Shown here one piece after another: positions 8,546 to 17,089 of a DNA stretch of 53,736 nt. The notes under the pieces were generated by a model. The model did not search any database, was not told the origin of the DNA, and saw only the letters and a list, made by a program, of their open reading frames with translations. The stretch is from Bradyrhizobium jicamae (lineage in GTDB: Bacteria; Pseudomonadota; Alphaproteobacteria; Rhizobiales; Xanthobacteraceae). Position 1 is the stretch's first letter. Each line of letters starts with the position of its first letter. The DNA is taken from NCBI RefSeq assembly GCF_018130215.1, contig NZ_JAFCKQ010000055.1, forward strand, positions 1 to 53,736, written 5' to 3'. The position numbers and the translations under genes are program-made.

Positions 8546-11434
8546 CTAGGCCACAAGCTGTCTCCGCGCGAACTCCGCAAATGGGCCGGTTCCGCTCGTC
8601 AGTTCGTCATAGCTTCCGGATTGCACGATCTTGCCGCCGACCAGCATCACGATTCGATCCGCATGGCGGATCGTGCTCAGCCGATGTGCGATAACAATCC
8701 GCGTGACGTTCAGCCGCTCGAGCGACGCGCCCACGATCGCCTGGGTCTGGTTGTCGAGCGCGCTCGTTGCTTCGTCAAAAAGCAGGATGCGCGGCGAACG
8801 TGCCAGCGCGCGGGCAATGAGGACCCTCTGGCGCTGTCCACCCGAGAGCGTATTGATGCCTTCTGCAACGAGGGTGTGCATACCCATCGGCATCTGTCGA
8901 ATATCGTTGTCGAGCCCCGCCAGCCGTGCGGCCTCCCAGGCTTTGTCGAGCGTCAGCTCGACGCCGCCGCAGATGTTTTCGTACAGACTACCCGTTGCCA
9001 GCTTGGTGTCCTGCAGCACAACGCCGAGCTGGCGGCGCACGTCATTGGTCTCGATCGTGTTCAATGCCTTGCCATCATAGAAGATCGTCCCGGCTTCCGG
9101 TCGTTCGAAATCCAGCAGCAATCGCAACAGCGAGGATTTTCCGCTGCCCGAAGGGCCGACGATTGCCACATACTCTCCCCGCGAAACGCGCAGGGTGATG
9201 TCATCAAGAACCGTAGGTCCACCCTCGATATAGCGGAAGGTGACGCCGGAGAACTCGATCTCGCCCACGAGCTCGCCGGCCGGCCGTCGGTCTTCTGCGA
9301 TCTCTGCGGCAGCGGAGAGAATCGGTTTCATCCTGGCGAGATGGGGGATGACCACCAGCGATTCGCTCATGCTCGAGGCAAAGTTGCCGACCGCTGCCGT
9401 GGTCTGGCCGAACGCGGAGAGGAAACCGAGAAAGGCGCCGAGATTGGTCAAGAGCTGACTGTTGGTGCGCGAGGCGATCGCAAAAATGATCAAGGTGGCG
9501 AGAAGGGGGAAGGCCGTCTCGAAGACTACCAGAACGTTGGCCGCCCGTTGCGAGGCGACGAAGTAGCGCTTCTGAACGGCGAATTGTCCCGACCATCGCG
9601 CCAGTGCGCGACTTGCTGCGTTCGCCACGCGAAGCTTGCCGACGCCAGCGATCAGTTGCAGCACAAGTCCGCTGACCTTGCCCTGCAGATTGAAGTGCTT
9701 GCTCTCGTAGTAGATTCGTACCGCGCTGGTTGCGACCACCGCAGCCGCCCGGAAAGCGATCAGCAGTAGCGCGATGCTGCCGAGCCTGAGGTCATAGTAG
9801 AGCATGAGCCCGATGCTGAACATGCCGAACAGGGCCGATGTGAAGCCACGCAAGGTCCGTCCGGTAACGATCTGGCGCGTCGCTTCAATGCCCATCGAAC
9901 GGTCGACCAGATCTCCGGTCGTGTAGTCTCGAAACAGAGACGCCGGTAGCCGGAGCAGGCGATCGATCAGGGCGGCCTGCAGCTTGTAGTCGAGGAGGCC
10001 TTCGAGCCTGAGCGTGACCAGTCCCTGCATTCCTTGCAGTCCGGCCATCGCGATCGCGGTGACGGAAAGCGCTGCCGCGCAAACGACGAGCTGGTCGATC
10101 TCCGTGCGAGGGATCACGGAATTGACCAGCAGGTTGGTCACCAGCGGCGGTATCAGCGACAGCAATCCGATGGCAATGATCGTGAGGACCATGCGGACCA
10201 TGCTGCCGGAGAGGCCTCCGGTCGCGAAAGACAACAGGTCACGATAGCGAAGCGGGTGCGCGGGGAGGGTTTTGTAGAAGCTCACGGCTTCCGGTGCGAG
10301 AGCGCTTGCAACCGAGCGGCTGACCGGTTGCCGCCGTCCCTGTTTCGGATCGATCATGATGTACCGGCCGCGTCGGTCACGGATCAGGGCGACCGGATCG
10401 CCGTCGGGCCCATGGTGCCCGAGCAGGGGGCCGGCATCTGAATTCCACCAGCGATCGCGCAACCGGACGCGGCGAACTCGTAACCGCGATGCACGCGCGA
10501 TCTGCAGAATGTCGTCGAAGCTCTGGCCTGCGGGATGGGTTCGGCTCGCATGAGTGATGGAGCTTCCCAATGCGTCGGCGACAAGTCGGCAACTTGCGAG
10601 CAGGGGATCGCTGGTATCCAGCTCGACCTGCGCGCGACCGGTTGGCGCGGTGACGACTTCAGACAGGCGCTCAAGGGCATCCAGCGTCCGCGCGCGGGTA
10701 AGTTCGGCTCGCCGGGTGAGTTGCTGCCGCTCGGACGACCGTTCATGTCCCAGCGACCGCGCCAGACCGGCGGCGATCGCGACATGGAAGCGGTCAAGCG
10801 CCGGCCAGAGCTGAGGCAATTCTAGCGCGGCCGGCTCCGCTATGATCCTGGAACCATCCTCTCCGGCTTCCAGCCAGATCTCCGCTGTGAACGGAACGGA
10901 GAGTTCTCCGGCCTCGAGCTCGAGGTCGAGATCCAATACCTTGACGCTTCCTGTTTCGATGCGGGCCCAGACGATGCTCCGTTTCGGGCCGCGGCAACGT
11001 TCGCCCGGATGCAGTTCTCTGGTTTCGCCGCCGATCAATTCGGAGGCGTCGGCCGGTCGAGCCGAGCGGGCCGCGAGCGTGGATAGCCGGGTGATCCAGC
11101 CGGATATGCGATCCGTGGCGAACTCGCTGCGCGGGACTGTGACGATCTCGGCGTCGGGGCCCCCGACTGCGACGATTCGCAGCGGAATTGCCGATCTTTC
11201 GCAGGCCGAGTGCAGGTCCAGTATGACTTCACCAACTTCACATCGGAGCAGATGATGTCGGACGCCGTCCATCTCCACCGCGAAGATGTCGACATGACCG
11301 GCACTCACCTCCAGTACCTGATCGCGTTCGTCGAGGAGAATGGGATGCCGCGGATCGATCGCCGCGCGACGAGGGGTGGGGGCTGCAAAGGGCCTTCCGG
11401 TCGCAAACTCGTCGTTGGCGAAAGGGTTGCTCAT
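8546..11434 (-). CDS. Bacteriocin-type ABC exporter, permease/ATPase with N-terminal extension (NHLM ABC2 type)
   Basis: This 962-aa protein is the second half-transporter of a peptide export locus. Its ATG overlaps the upstream gene's stop by four bases (ATGA), which sets the start; the frame extends further upstream but only inside the neighbour. The first 400 or so residues contain a cupin/cyclic-nucleotide-like fold (LEVSAGHVDIFAV near residue 45) and a linker. A six-helix permease domain then spans about residues 410-690. The ATPase has GPSGSGKSS, a classic LSGGQRQR signature and RILLFDEATSALD. Unlike its partner it lacks a C39 peptidase. This architecture corresponds to the NHLM bacteriocin system ABC transporter family, which I recall at roughly 700 aa, so the extension here is long. 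Confidence 0.85.
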   Translation of the reverse strand: MSNPFANDEFATGRPFAAPTPRRAAIDPRHPILLDERDQVLEVSAGHVDIFAVEMDGVRHHLLRCEVGEVILDLHSACERSAIPLRIVAVGGPDAEIVTVPRSEFATDRISGWITRLSTLAARSARPADASELIGGETRELHPGERCRGPKRSIVWARIETGSVKVLDLDLELEAGELSVPFTAEIWLEAGEDGSRIIAEPAALELPQLWPALDRFHVAIAAGLARSLGHERSSERQQLTRRAELTRARTLDALERLSEVVTAPTGRAQVELDTSDPLLASCRLVADALGSSITHASRTHPAGQSFDDILQIARASRLRVRRVRLRDRWWNSDAGPLLGHHGPDGDPVALIRDRRGRYIMIDPKQGRRQPVSRSVASALAPEAVSFYKTLPAHPLRYRDLLSFATGGLSGSMVRMVLTIIAIGLLSLIPPLVTNLLVNSVIPRTEIDQLVVCAAALSVTAIAMAGLQGMQGLVTLRLEGLLDYKLQAALIDRLLRLPASLFRDYTTGDLVDRSMGIEATRQIVTGRTLRGFTSALFGMFSIGLMLYYDLRLGSIALLLIAFRAAAVVATSAVRIYYESKHFNLQGKVSGLVLQLIAGVGKLRVANAASRALARWSGQFAVQKRYFVASQRAANVLVVFETAFPLLATLIIFAIASRTNSQLLTNLGAFLGFLSAFGQTTAAVGNFASSMSESLVVIPHLARMKPILSAAAEIAEDRRPAGELVGEIEFSGVTFRYIEGGPTVLDDITLRVSRGEYVAIVGPSGSGKSSLLRLLLDFERPEAGTIFYDGKALNTIETNDVRRQLGVVLQDTKLATGSLYENICGGVELTLDKAWEAARLAGLDNDIRQMPMGMHTLVAEGINTLSGGQRQRVLIARALARSPRILLFDEATSALDNQTQAIVGASLERLNVTRIVIAHRLSTIRHADRIVMLVGGKIVQSGSYDELTSGTGPFAEFARRQLVA

Positions 11435-13632
11435 TCGCTTGTCACGAGCCTTGTGTAGGCGCCCTGGAGCGCGACAAGCTGTTCGTGGGTACCGCGTTCC
11501 ACGATCCGGCCATGCTCCAGGACGATGATTTCGTCGCAGTCGCGCACCGTACTCAGGCGATGCGCGATGATAATGCACGTGCAGCCTCGGCGTCGCAGGT
11601 TGTCGTCGATGGCTTTCTCAGTGATCGGATCGAGGGCGGCCATTGCTTCGTCCAGGACGAGAATCGACGGATTGCAGACCAGCGCCCGGGCGATCTCGAT
11701 GCGTTGGCGTTGTCCTCCGCTGAAATTGCCTCCGCCTTCATTGATGTGGCAGTCGTAGTTTCCGGGACGCGTGGCCAGGTCGTGATGAATCAACGCATCC
11801 CGCGTCGCGGCGATCAAGGCGCGCTCGTCCACCGTTGAATCCCACAGGGTCAGATTGTCGCGCGCGGTCCCCTCGAACAGAAATATATCCTGGTCCACAT
11901 AGGAGACGGAATTTGCGAACTCTTGTGGCGGAAGATCCGCCAGCTTCCATTGATCGAAGAGAATTTCTCCCGTCCAGGGCTCATACAGCCCGCAGACCAA
12001 TTTTCCGAGCGTGGATTTGCCGCTTCCGGAGACGCCGACAAGAGCCACACGCGATCCCGCAGGGATCGTCAGCGACAGGTCGGCCAGCAATGGCGGTTCC
12101 AGAACCGAATAGCCGAAGCTGATGTTGCGAAGCTCGACCCTGCCGGCAAGCTTTGGCGGAATGTTACCGACTGCCTTGTCGGATGGCGTTGGCCGGAGCG
12201 GGTATTTGCGGACATCCTCGAGCCGTTCGAGCGCGCCCTTGATGGTCTGCAAGCCGCCGAAATAGTTGACGAGATTCTCGAAGGGTTCCGAGAAGTTCGC
12301 CGCCAGGGATTGGAATGCGACCAGGCTACCGAGCGTCAGCGAACCTTCGATGACCCTCAAGCCACCGAGGCCGAGGATCGCGGCGACCATCAAGCCGGAG
12401 AGCAGCGTCGGCACCATGTCCAGGATGATGGCCGATGCGCCGAGCCTCCGTCCGGCGTTCAGGTTGTTGGCCTGGAGCCCGACCCATTTGCCAAACGCAT
12501 CGTCCTCCAGGCCGCTCGCCTTGATGGTCTCGATGGTCCGCACCAGGCCCACCGTAGCGCCCAGGAGCTTGCCCTGTTCAACCGCGAGCCGGTAGCTGAG
12601 CTCCTGCCGTCGTGCCCCGACCAGGCGAAGCAGGAGAACGTTCAGGAAGGCGATTGCGACGCACAGCACCGTCAGGCTGAGGTCATAGACCGCCATCGCG
12701 GCGGCGAACAGAAGCACCGACGTCAGGCTGAGCGCGTTCATCGTGATGCCGCCGGACAAGAGGCGCGCGATCTGCTCGTTGGAGGCGACGCGGCTGGCAA
12801 CGTCCCCCGCATGGCGCTGGGTAAAGAACTCCAGCGGCAGCGCCATCACACGCCAGAGGAAGCGGCTGGTCATGACAACAGAGAGCTTGGCTTGCAGCCG
12901 CAGCACCACCGACTGGCGAACCGCGACCATCACCGCGCGACAAGCCGCCGTCAGCGCCATTCCGATCAGGAGCGGCATAAGCCAGCTTTCGTTGTGCTGG
13001 ATCAGGATATTGTCGACGAATATCTTGGAAAAACCTGCGGCAAGGATATTTGGAACGACGAGCGCGATACTCGCGATCACCAGCAGGACGACCGCCGCCC
13101 TTGAGTGACGCAACTCTCGCAGTAGCAGCCCGATCCCGTTGGGCTTGCTGCCGACCATCTTGAACTCTTCGCCGGGTTCGAAGACCAATACCACTCCGGT
13201 GAAGGCAAGATCGAGCTCGGTCATGCCGATGCGCCTGCGGCCGGTCGCAGGATCGTTGATATAGGCATGGGCGCCCTTGATGCCCTCCAGGACCACAAAA
13301 TGATTGAAGTTCCAGTGGATGATGCAGGGCGTCGGAAGCTGGGTCAGCGCGGGCGGCTCGACACTGTACCCTCTTGCAACGAGGCCATAGCGTCGTGCCG
13401 CCCGGACAATATTGCTGGCCTTGCTTCCGTCGCGCGACACGCCGCAGGCAATGCGGAGCTGCTCCAGGGGAATCCAGGCGCCGTGATAGGCGAGAATTAT
13501 GGCGAGCGCCGCAGCGCCGCATTCGACCGCCTCCATCTGCAGCACGACGGGGGTCTGCTTCACCTTCTTGCGCAGCAATCCTGACAGGCGACCGTGCCAC
13601 GCGCTTGCCGACGGAGGAGAGGGCTTATCCAT
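11431..13632 (-). CDS. C39 peptidase-containing ABC exporter (NHLM ABC1 type, leader-cleaving)
   Basis: A 733-aa exporter that cleaves double-glycine leaders and transports the released peptide. The N-terminal C39 peptidase has its full catalytic triad: Cys38 in EAVECGAAAL, His111 in NFNHFVVLEG and Asp127 in INDPATG, plus Gln32 as the expected oxyanion residue. Six transmembrane helices follow (about 160-430). The ATPase has GVSGSGKST, FSGGQRQRIEIARAL and ILVLDEAMAALD. The start overlaps the HlyD-like gene's stop by eight bases, and the stop overlaps the next ABC gene, so the three form one minus-strand operon. The natural substrates are probably the three GG-leader peptides encoded on the other strand 2-3 kb away (inference). 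Confidence 0.93.
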   Translation of the reverse strand: MDKPSPPSASAWHGRLSGLLRKKVKQTPVVLQMEAVECGAAALAIILAYHGAWIPLEQLRIACGVSRDGSKASNIVRAARRYGLVARGYSVEPPALTQLPTPCIIHWNFNHFVVLEGIKGAHAYINDPATGRRRIGMTELDLAFTGVVLVFEPGEEFKMVGSKPNGIGLLLRELRHSRAAVVLLVIASIALVVPNILAAGFSKIFVDNILIQHNESWLMPLLIGMALTAACRAVMVAVRQSVVLRLQAKLSVVMTSRFLWRVMALPLEFFTQRHAGDVASRVASNEQIARLLSGGITMNALSLTSVLLFAAAMAVYDLSLTVLCVAIAFLNVLLLRLVGARRQELSYRLAVEQGKLLGATVGLVRTIETIKASGLEDDAFGKWVGLQANNLNAGRRLGASAIILDMVPTLLSGLMVAAILGLGGLRVIEGSLTLGSLVAFQSLAANFSEPFENLVNYFGGLQTIKGALERLEDVRKYPLRPTPSDKAVGNIPPKLAGRVELRNISFGYSVLEPPLLADLSLTIPAGSRVALVGVSGSGKSTLGKLVCGLYEPWTGEILFDQWKLADLPPQEFANSVSYVDQDIFLFEGTARDNLTLWDSTVDERALIAATRDALIHHDLATRPGNYDCHINEGGGNFSGGQRQRIEIARALVCNPSILVLDEAMAALDPITEKAIDDNLRRRGCTCIIIAHRLSTVRDCDEIIVLEHGRIVERGTHEQLVALQGAYTRLVTSE

Positions 13633-14935
13633 CGATTCCTGTGAGGTGCCTGATCAAGGGGATCACCAGATCGAGCGGCCGTTGCCGCCGAGTCGTGATT
13701 TCCGCGCGCGCCAGGGTCCCGCTCGTCAAATGAGCGGCGGGTCCCTTGCCAACCGCCCAGCGATAGCCCGTCGCGGTGGAATCATCCTCCTGAAGCATCA
13801 CCTCGGCGGCATATGGGGCGCCATTGTGAGAGAAGCGGGACACCAGGCTTTCATTGTGCAGTACCGCGCCGATGCCTTGAGGCGTCATCGGGAAGTCGGA
13901 GACGCTTACCACCGTACCCAGCATCATGCCGAACTCCTCGCGCTTGATGGTGCTCGGCTCGAGATGGACCTGCATCCCCGGCTTGATCTGCTTGCCGTGT
14001 TCGGCTGGAATATAGACGACGGCCTGGAGCTTGTTGCCCTCGCTTTCGATCTGTACCACGGGCATGCCCACCGTGAGCACGGAACCGGGAGAGATCTTCA
14101 CTTCGAGCACACGCCCCTCCATCGGGCTGAGCACCTGCGTGTTTTGGCTCAGCTGCTCGGCGGCTGCGTTCACTTGCCGACGCGCTTCGTTCAGGGTGAA
14201 TTCGGATTGCTGAACGTCGCGTTCGCGCTGTGTCTCCAGGTCCGTCTGCTGCGCCTTGAGCTTGAGTATCTCGTTCTGTGCATCAAGTCGGCGCTGCTGG
14301 GCATCGGTCAGTTCCTGCCGTCGGTCCTCCAGATTGCGACGTGTCGTATATCCCTTCGCGAGCAGACCCTCGAGGTTCTTGACGTCGACCGAGAGATAGT
14401 CGATGCGCTGGCCCGTCGCCTTGATGACTTGTTCGAGTGCGGCTTCGAGCTTCTCGAGATTCTGTCTTTTGGCGACGAGCTCAGCCGCGACTTTCGATTT
14501 GAGGTCGGCGTATTCGCGCTGGCGCTCCTGGAGCACTTCGATCGCCGCCTTGTGCTTCTGCTCAATATCAGTCTGGACGATCTGGGCGATCGGCTGACCC
14601 AGGTCGACGTGGTCGCCGACCGTGACGGCAACGGACTGCAACCGGCCCGCAGCGGCCGACACCGCGTCGACGACCTTGCCGCCATTGCTGATCAGGATTC
14701 CCTCGCCGGAGACCCGGGTGGGCACACGCCCGAAAATGCTCCACACGACTGCGGCCGCCACCGCAACGAGGAAAACGGCGGTGATGATCCAGTCGGCAGG
14801 CTTGGTGACGATCACAAGTTGATCAAGCTGCTCGGGAGAGGACGCGCGATCGAGTGCCGCCGCCCGAAATGCACGTTGCGGCGCGGAGGGCGCCCTCCTA
14901 TTCTCCGGTTGTCCGAGCGTTTCCGAGGTGGACAT
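13625..14935 (-). CDS. HlyD-family membrane fusion protein (NHLM secretion adaptor)
   Basis: A 436-aa periplasmic adaptor that links the ABC exporters to an outer-membrane channel. One transmembrane helix lies near residues 47-68 (IITAVFLVAVAAAVVW). A biotinyl/lipoyl half-motif follows (SGEGILISNGGKVVDAVSA), then a long coiled coil (about 120-260) rich in Gln, Glu and Lys, then the second half (SPMEGRVLEVKISPGSVL) and a beta-barrel. I placed the start at the MSTSET methionine because the frame above it has no ribosome site. Length fits the NHLM HlyD family (about 420 aa). It is first in the export operon. No TolC-like gene is present here, so the outer-membrane partner must lie elsewhere. Confidence 0.88.
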   Translation of the reverse strand: MSTSETLGQPENRRAPSAPQRAFRAAALDRASSPEQLDQLVIVTKPADWIITAVFLVAVAAAVVWSIFGRVPTRVSGEGILISNGGKVVDAVSAAAGRLQSVAVTVGDHVDLGQPIAQIVQTDIEQKHKAAIEVLQERQREYADLKSKVAAELVAKRQNLEKLEAALEQVIKATGQRIDYLSVDVKNLEGLLAKGYTTRRNLEDRRQELTDAQQRRLDAQNEILKLKAQQTDLETQRERDVQQSEFTLNEARRQVNAAAEQLSQNTQVLSPMEGRVLEVKISPGSVLTVGMPVVQIESEGNKLQAVVYIPAEHGKQIKPGMQVHLEPSTIKREEFGMMLGTVVSVSDFPMTPQGIGAVLHNESLVSRFSHNGAPYAAEVMLQEDDSTATGYRWAVGKGPAAHLTSGTLARAEITTRRQRPLDLVIPLIRHLTGIDG

Positions 14936-15043
14936 ATCTCTGCACGCAACGCACTTAATTGATTGAATGAATATGCCGGCATCTTCGCATAGAACAGACG
15001 TGGTCACAACAAAGGCCGGAGCGAAATCGGTGGCAGGGCTCGA

Positions 15044-15571
15044 ATGCGCACGCTGAGCGGCAAGGCAAGGCGGTTGTTTGCGGCGCACACGCGGCAGGCC
15101 ATGCTCGCAACCAGCGTTGTGCTGGGCCTGCTATGGTCTTCCGGGTCACGGGCCGGGGTCCTTTCCGAGAGCGACTTCAAGCAGGCGGAAAGTCTGAAGC
15201 CGTTGTTTGCGAACCTGATGACTGATCTCGTTGAAACCGCAAAGCGGCCGGATGTACCGAACGGGGACGTCGTCTGCATCAACTCCACGATTCGTGAGCT
15301 TCTGCAGATTTCCGACGAACTCGCCAGCTACGAGTACCTGATCACGATGGAGAAGGACCTGACTGACGTTGGTGACGACAATCCGTTGCGAGGTGTCGTC
15401 AAGTTTGCCGTCGAGAAAACCAATGTCATTCTTACCAGCGAGAGGAAGCGGCTGGTTCAGTTGTCCGAGCAGTGCGTCAAGAACCCGGTGGGGGTCGCAA
15501 AGGTACAAGAGGCGGTGAGGGTCATCGACACGACGGCCGGTATCCTGAACTCCATTCGCGAACGCCTGTAA
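15044..15571 (+). CDS. Secreted helical protein of unknown function in the bacteriocin locus
   Basis: A 175-aa protein divergently transcribed from the export operon, with only 108 bp between the starts. Residues 1-38 look like a long signal peptide (basic n-region, then MLATSVVLGLLW, SGSRA). The mature part is predominantly amphipathic helix, acidic and without metal-binding motifs; two cysteines (in DVVCIN and SEQCVKN) may form a disulfide. I do not recognise the family. Position suggests a role in export or self-protection (an immunity protein is conceivable), but nothing in the sequence proves either. AGGG six bases before the ATG supports the start. Confidence 0.75.
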   Translation: MRTLSGKARRLFAAHTRQAMLATSVVLGLLWSSGSRAGVLSESDFKQAESLKPLFANLMTDLVETAKRPDVPNGDVVCINSTIRELLQISDELASYEYLITMEKDLTDVGDDNPLRGVVKFAVEKTNVILTSERKRLVQLSEQCVKNPVGVAKVQEAVRVIDTTAGILNSIRERL

Positions 15572-15908
15572 CGCGTCGCGCGCTTGCTGACGCCGAAGGC
15601 GGGATCCGCCTGCCAGTCTCCGGTCCTTCATTGTGCACGCTCCTTCGTGTTTGCTGCCTTGTGTTCGGGGCCCGAACTCCGCGCATCACAATAAGTCTGC
15701 TGTTCAGATCGAGCATGACTTGGATCACAAGGCGCGAGCGCGCGACGACGGGCTGCTTTTGACGCGAGAAAGCGCAACGTTCGCCGCGCCATCGAACTCG
15801 CGCGAAGGTTGCGAGTGACGATTCTCACGGAAACTTCCGAGCAGCTCGGACATGCTGCACTCAGGTTGCGGGGTGGTCCCGCACCATCACACAGCAAGGA
15901 AGACCGAG
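15572..15908. other. Leader region of the precursor-peptide genes
   Basis: This 337-bp spacer holds no recognisable gene on either strand. It ends in AAGGAAG, the ribosome site of the first precursor peptide, so the promoter of the peptide genes must lie in it. I could not assign clear -35/-10 boxes. Confidence 0.4.
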
Positions 15909-16139
15909 ATGACACCTAGCATGAACGATAATGAAAAGACCCGAGAACTTTCCATCGACGAACTCGACGCCATAGCCGGCGGCGATTGGAGTTGGGGAGA
16001 TCTCGGCAAGGCGATGGCGGCCGGAGCAGTGACAGGCGGCCTGGGTGGTTCTGTGGTTGGCGGCGTCGGTGCCGGACCCGGTGCCCTTGGCGGCGGCCTT
16101 CTCGCCGGGATCGGCTACTGCGTCAGCCACATCTTTTGA
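15909..16139 (+). CDS. Double-glycine bacteriocin/microcin-type precursor peptide 1
   Basis: A 76-aa precursor. The 25-residue leader ends in LSIDELDAIAGG, the ELD...GG pattern recognised by C39 peptidases. The predicted 51-residue core starts DWSWGDLGKAM and is dominated by Gly/Ala/Val with repeated GxxxG-type spacing (AVTGGLGGSVVGGVGAGPG), then GLLAGIGYCVSHIF. This is the composition of pore-forming class II bacteriocins and class II microcins such as colicin V. A single Cys sits six residues from the C terminus. No lanthipeptide, YcaO or radical-SAM enzyme is nearby, so the core is probably unmodified apart from possible dimerisation through Cys. An alternative start at 15921 would shorten the leader by four residues. 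Confidence 0.87.
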   Translation: MTPSMNDNEKTRELSIDELDAIAGGDWSWGDLGKAMAAGAVTGGLGGSVVGGVGAGPGALGGGLLAGIGYCVSHIF

Positions 16140-16245
16140 GCCCTCCGACCAGAGCGAGACCCGGGAGCGCCCGCAATACGGGTTTCGCTCTGGCGGCGAG
16201 CATGATCTCGACGGGCAGATGCGAAACAGATGAGAGGAGCGAACA

Positions 16246-16407
16246 ATGCAGAAAATTCGCGAGTTGACGACTGACGAACTCGATTCCGCGTGCGGCGGAA
16301 GCCGCAACAGCGGCGGAACCGGCGGCTCGGCTGTTTCCGATTTCATAAGTTGGCTTCTGGGCCAACTCCACATCCCCACCTCATCCGGAGGGCCCATTCG
16401 GAGCTAG
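16246..16407 (+). CDS. Double-glycine precursor peptide 2 (53 aa, short)
   Basis: A short gene preceded by GAGAGGAGC. The 18-residue leader MQKIRELTTDELDSACGG keeps the RELxxDELD...GG pattern of peptide 1, which supports a shared processing enzyme. The 35-residue core begins SRNSGGTGGSAVSD, has a central amphipathic stretch FISWLLGQLHIP, and ends in a Gly/Ser/Pro tail. It lacks cysteine in the core. Its length puts it below common ORF-calling cut-offs. It is followed 46 bp later by a strong terminator, so peptides 1 and 2 probably share a transcript. Confidence 0.83.
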   Translation: MQKIRELTTDELDSACGGSRNSGGTGGSAVSDFISWLLGQLHIPTSSGGPIRS

Positions 16408-16453
16408 TTCAACGCTGGCTCGTGCCTTGGGGCCAATGGAAAGGGATCAATGG

Positions 16454-16488
16454 AAGCGAGGTCTCGGAGACGAGAACCTCGCTTTTTT
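16454..16488 (+). terminator. Strong Rho-independent terminator after peptides 1 and 2
   Basis: AAGCGAGGT (16454-16462) pairs with ACCTCGCTT (16476-16484). Inside, CTCG/CGAG closes a GAGA tetraloop with one bulged A, and six Ts follow (16483-16488). It separates the first two precursor genes from the third. No gene is evident from here to 16685. Confidence 0.9.
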
Positions 16489-16685
16489 GCAGTCCGGCAG
16501 GTTCATCAGCGCGGTTCACCGCCGCACCTCGATCGGCAACGACATCGACGATCCGGTAGAGAGGATGGATCTGCGTCGCTTGCGCAAGCTGCGTGATCAA
16601 CGTCACAGCGAACAGCTTGTTGGTCCGGCAAGCTGCATCCGGATGACAAGGATCATCCGTTCACCCTAGGCAGATGGAGATTATC

Positions 16686-16895
16686 ATGAGTGCATATCGG
16701 AATGAGCATCAGACGGTCCGTCCGCTGTCTGACGAAGAATTCGAATCCGTGACCGGCGGTTGCTTCGGGGTTCCGTTTTCCGACGGTCATGGAGGAGTCA
16801 TTTATGTTTCGCCGACGCTCGGGCGCGGTCCATTTCCTCCGAGCACCGGACCGACCTTCCCCACGGGTGGTCCGTTCGGACCGTTTCCGGTGTAA
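16686..16895 (+). CDS. Double-glycine precursor peptide 3 (Pro/Gly-rich core)
   Basis: A 69-aa precursor. I start at 16686 because GGAG lies six bases upstream; an in-frame ATG at 16674 adds four residues. The 25-residue leader ends LSDEEFESVTGG, a variant of the DELD...GG pattern. The 44-residue core starts with Cys immediately after the cleavage site (CFGVPFSDGHGG) and then becomes rich in Pro, Gly, Phe and Thr (RGPFPPSTGPTFPTGG, then PFGPFPV). That composition is unlike the Gly-zipper core of peptide 1 and resembles non-lytic, proline-rich antimicrobial or signalling peptides. It has its own ribosome site after a terminator, so it may have its own promoter. Confidence 0.82.
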   Translation: MSAYRNEHQTVRPLSDEEFESVTGGCFGVPFSDGHGGVIYVSPTLGRGPFPPSTGPTFPTGGPFGPFPV

Positions 16896-16913
16896 TCCAC
16901 GAACAGGTGCATG

Positions 16914-16947
16914 TGAGAGCCGGCGTTCCCAACCACGCCGGCTCTCA
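16914..16947 (+). terminator. Perfect 12-bp hairpin after peptide 3
   Basis: TGAGAGCCGGCG (16914-16925) pairs exactly with CGCCGGCTCTCA (16936-16947) around a 10-base loop, 19 bp after the stop of peptide 3. It lacks a T tract but is positioned as a terminator. Confidence 0.65.
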
Positions 16948-17089
16948 AGTCGGGCACGAAGCTGCCAGGCGGAACGGCTCGGTGCGACTGTGTTGGCAAG
17001 CGGGTGTATCCGGTTCATCCGGATGTGCGGACGCTACACTCGCACGGACCGGGGCTTGCTGCCGTCGAGGGTGGCAGTATAGTAGCCCG

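Noticed and set aside
15909..16895. Nif11/nitrile-hydratase-leader (NHLP) RiPP precursors
   Set aside because: The leaders are only 18-25 residues long and of class II type, not the long NHLP or Nif11 leaders, although the exporters resemble NHLM-type transporters.
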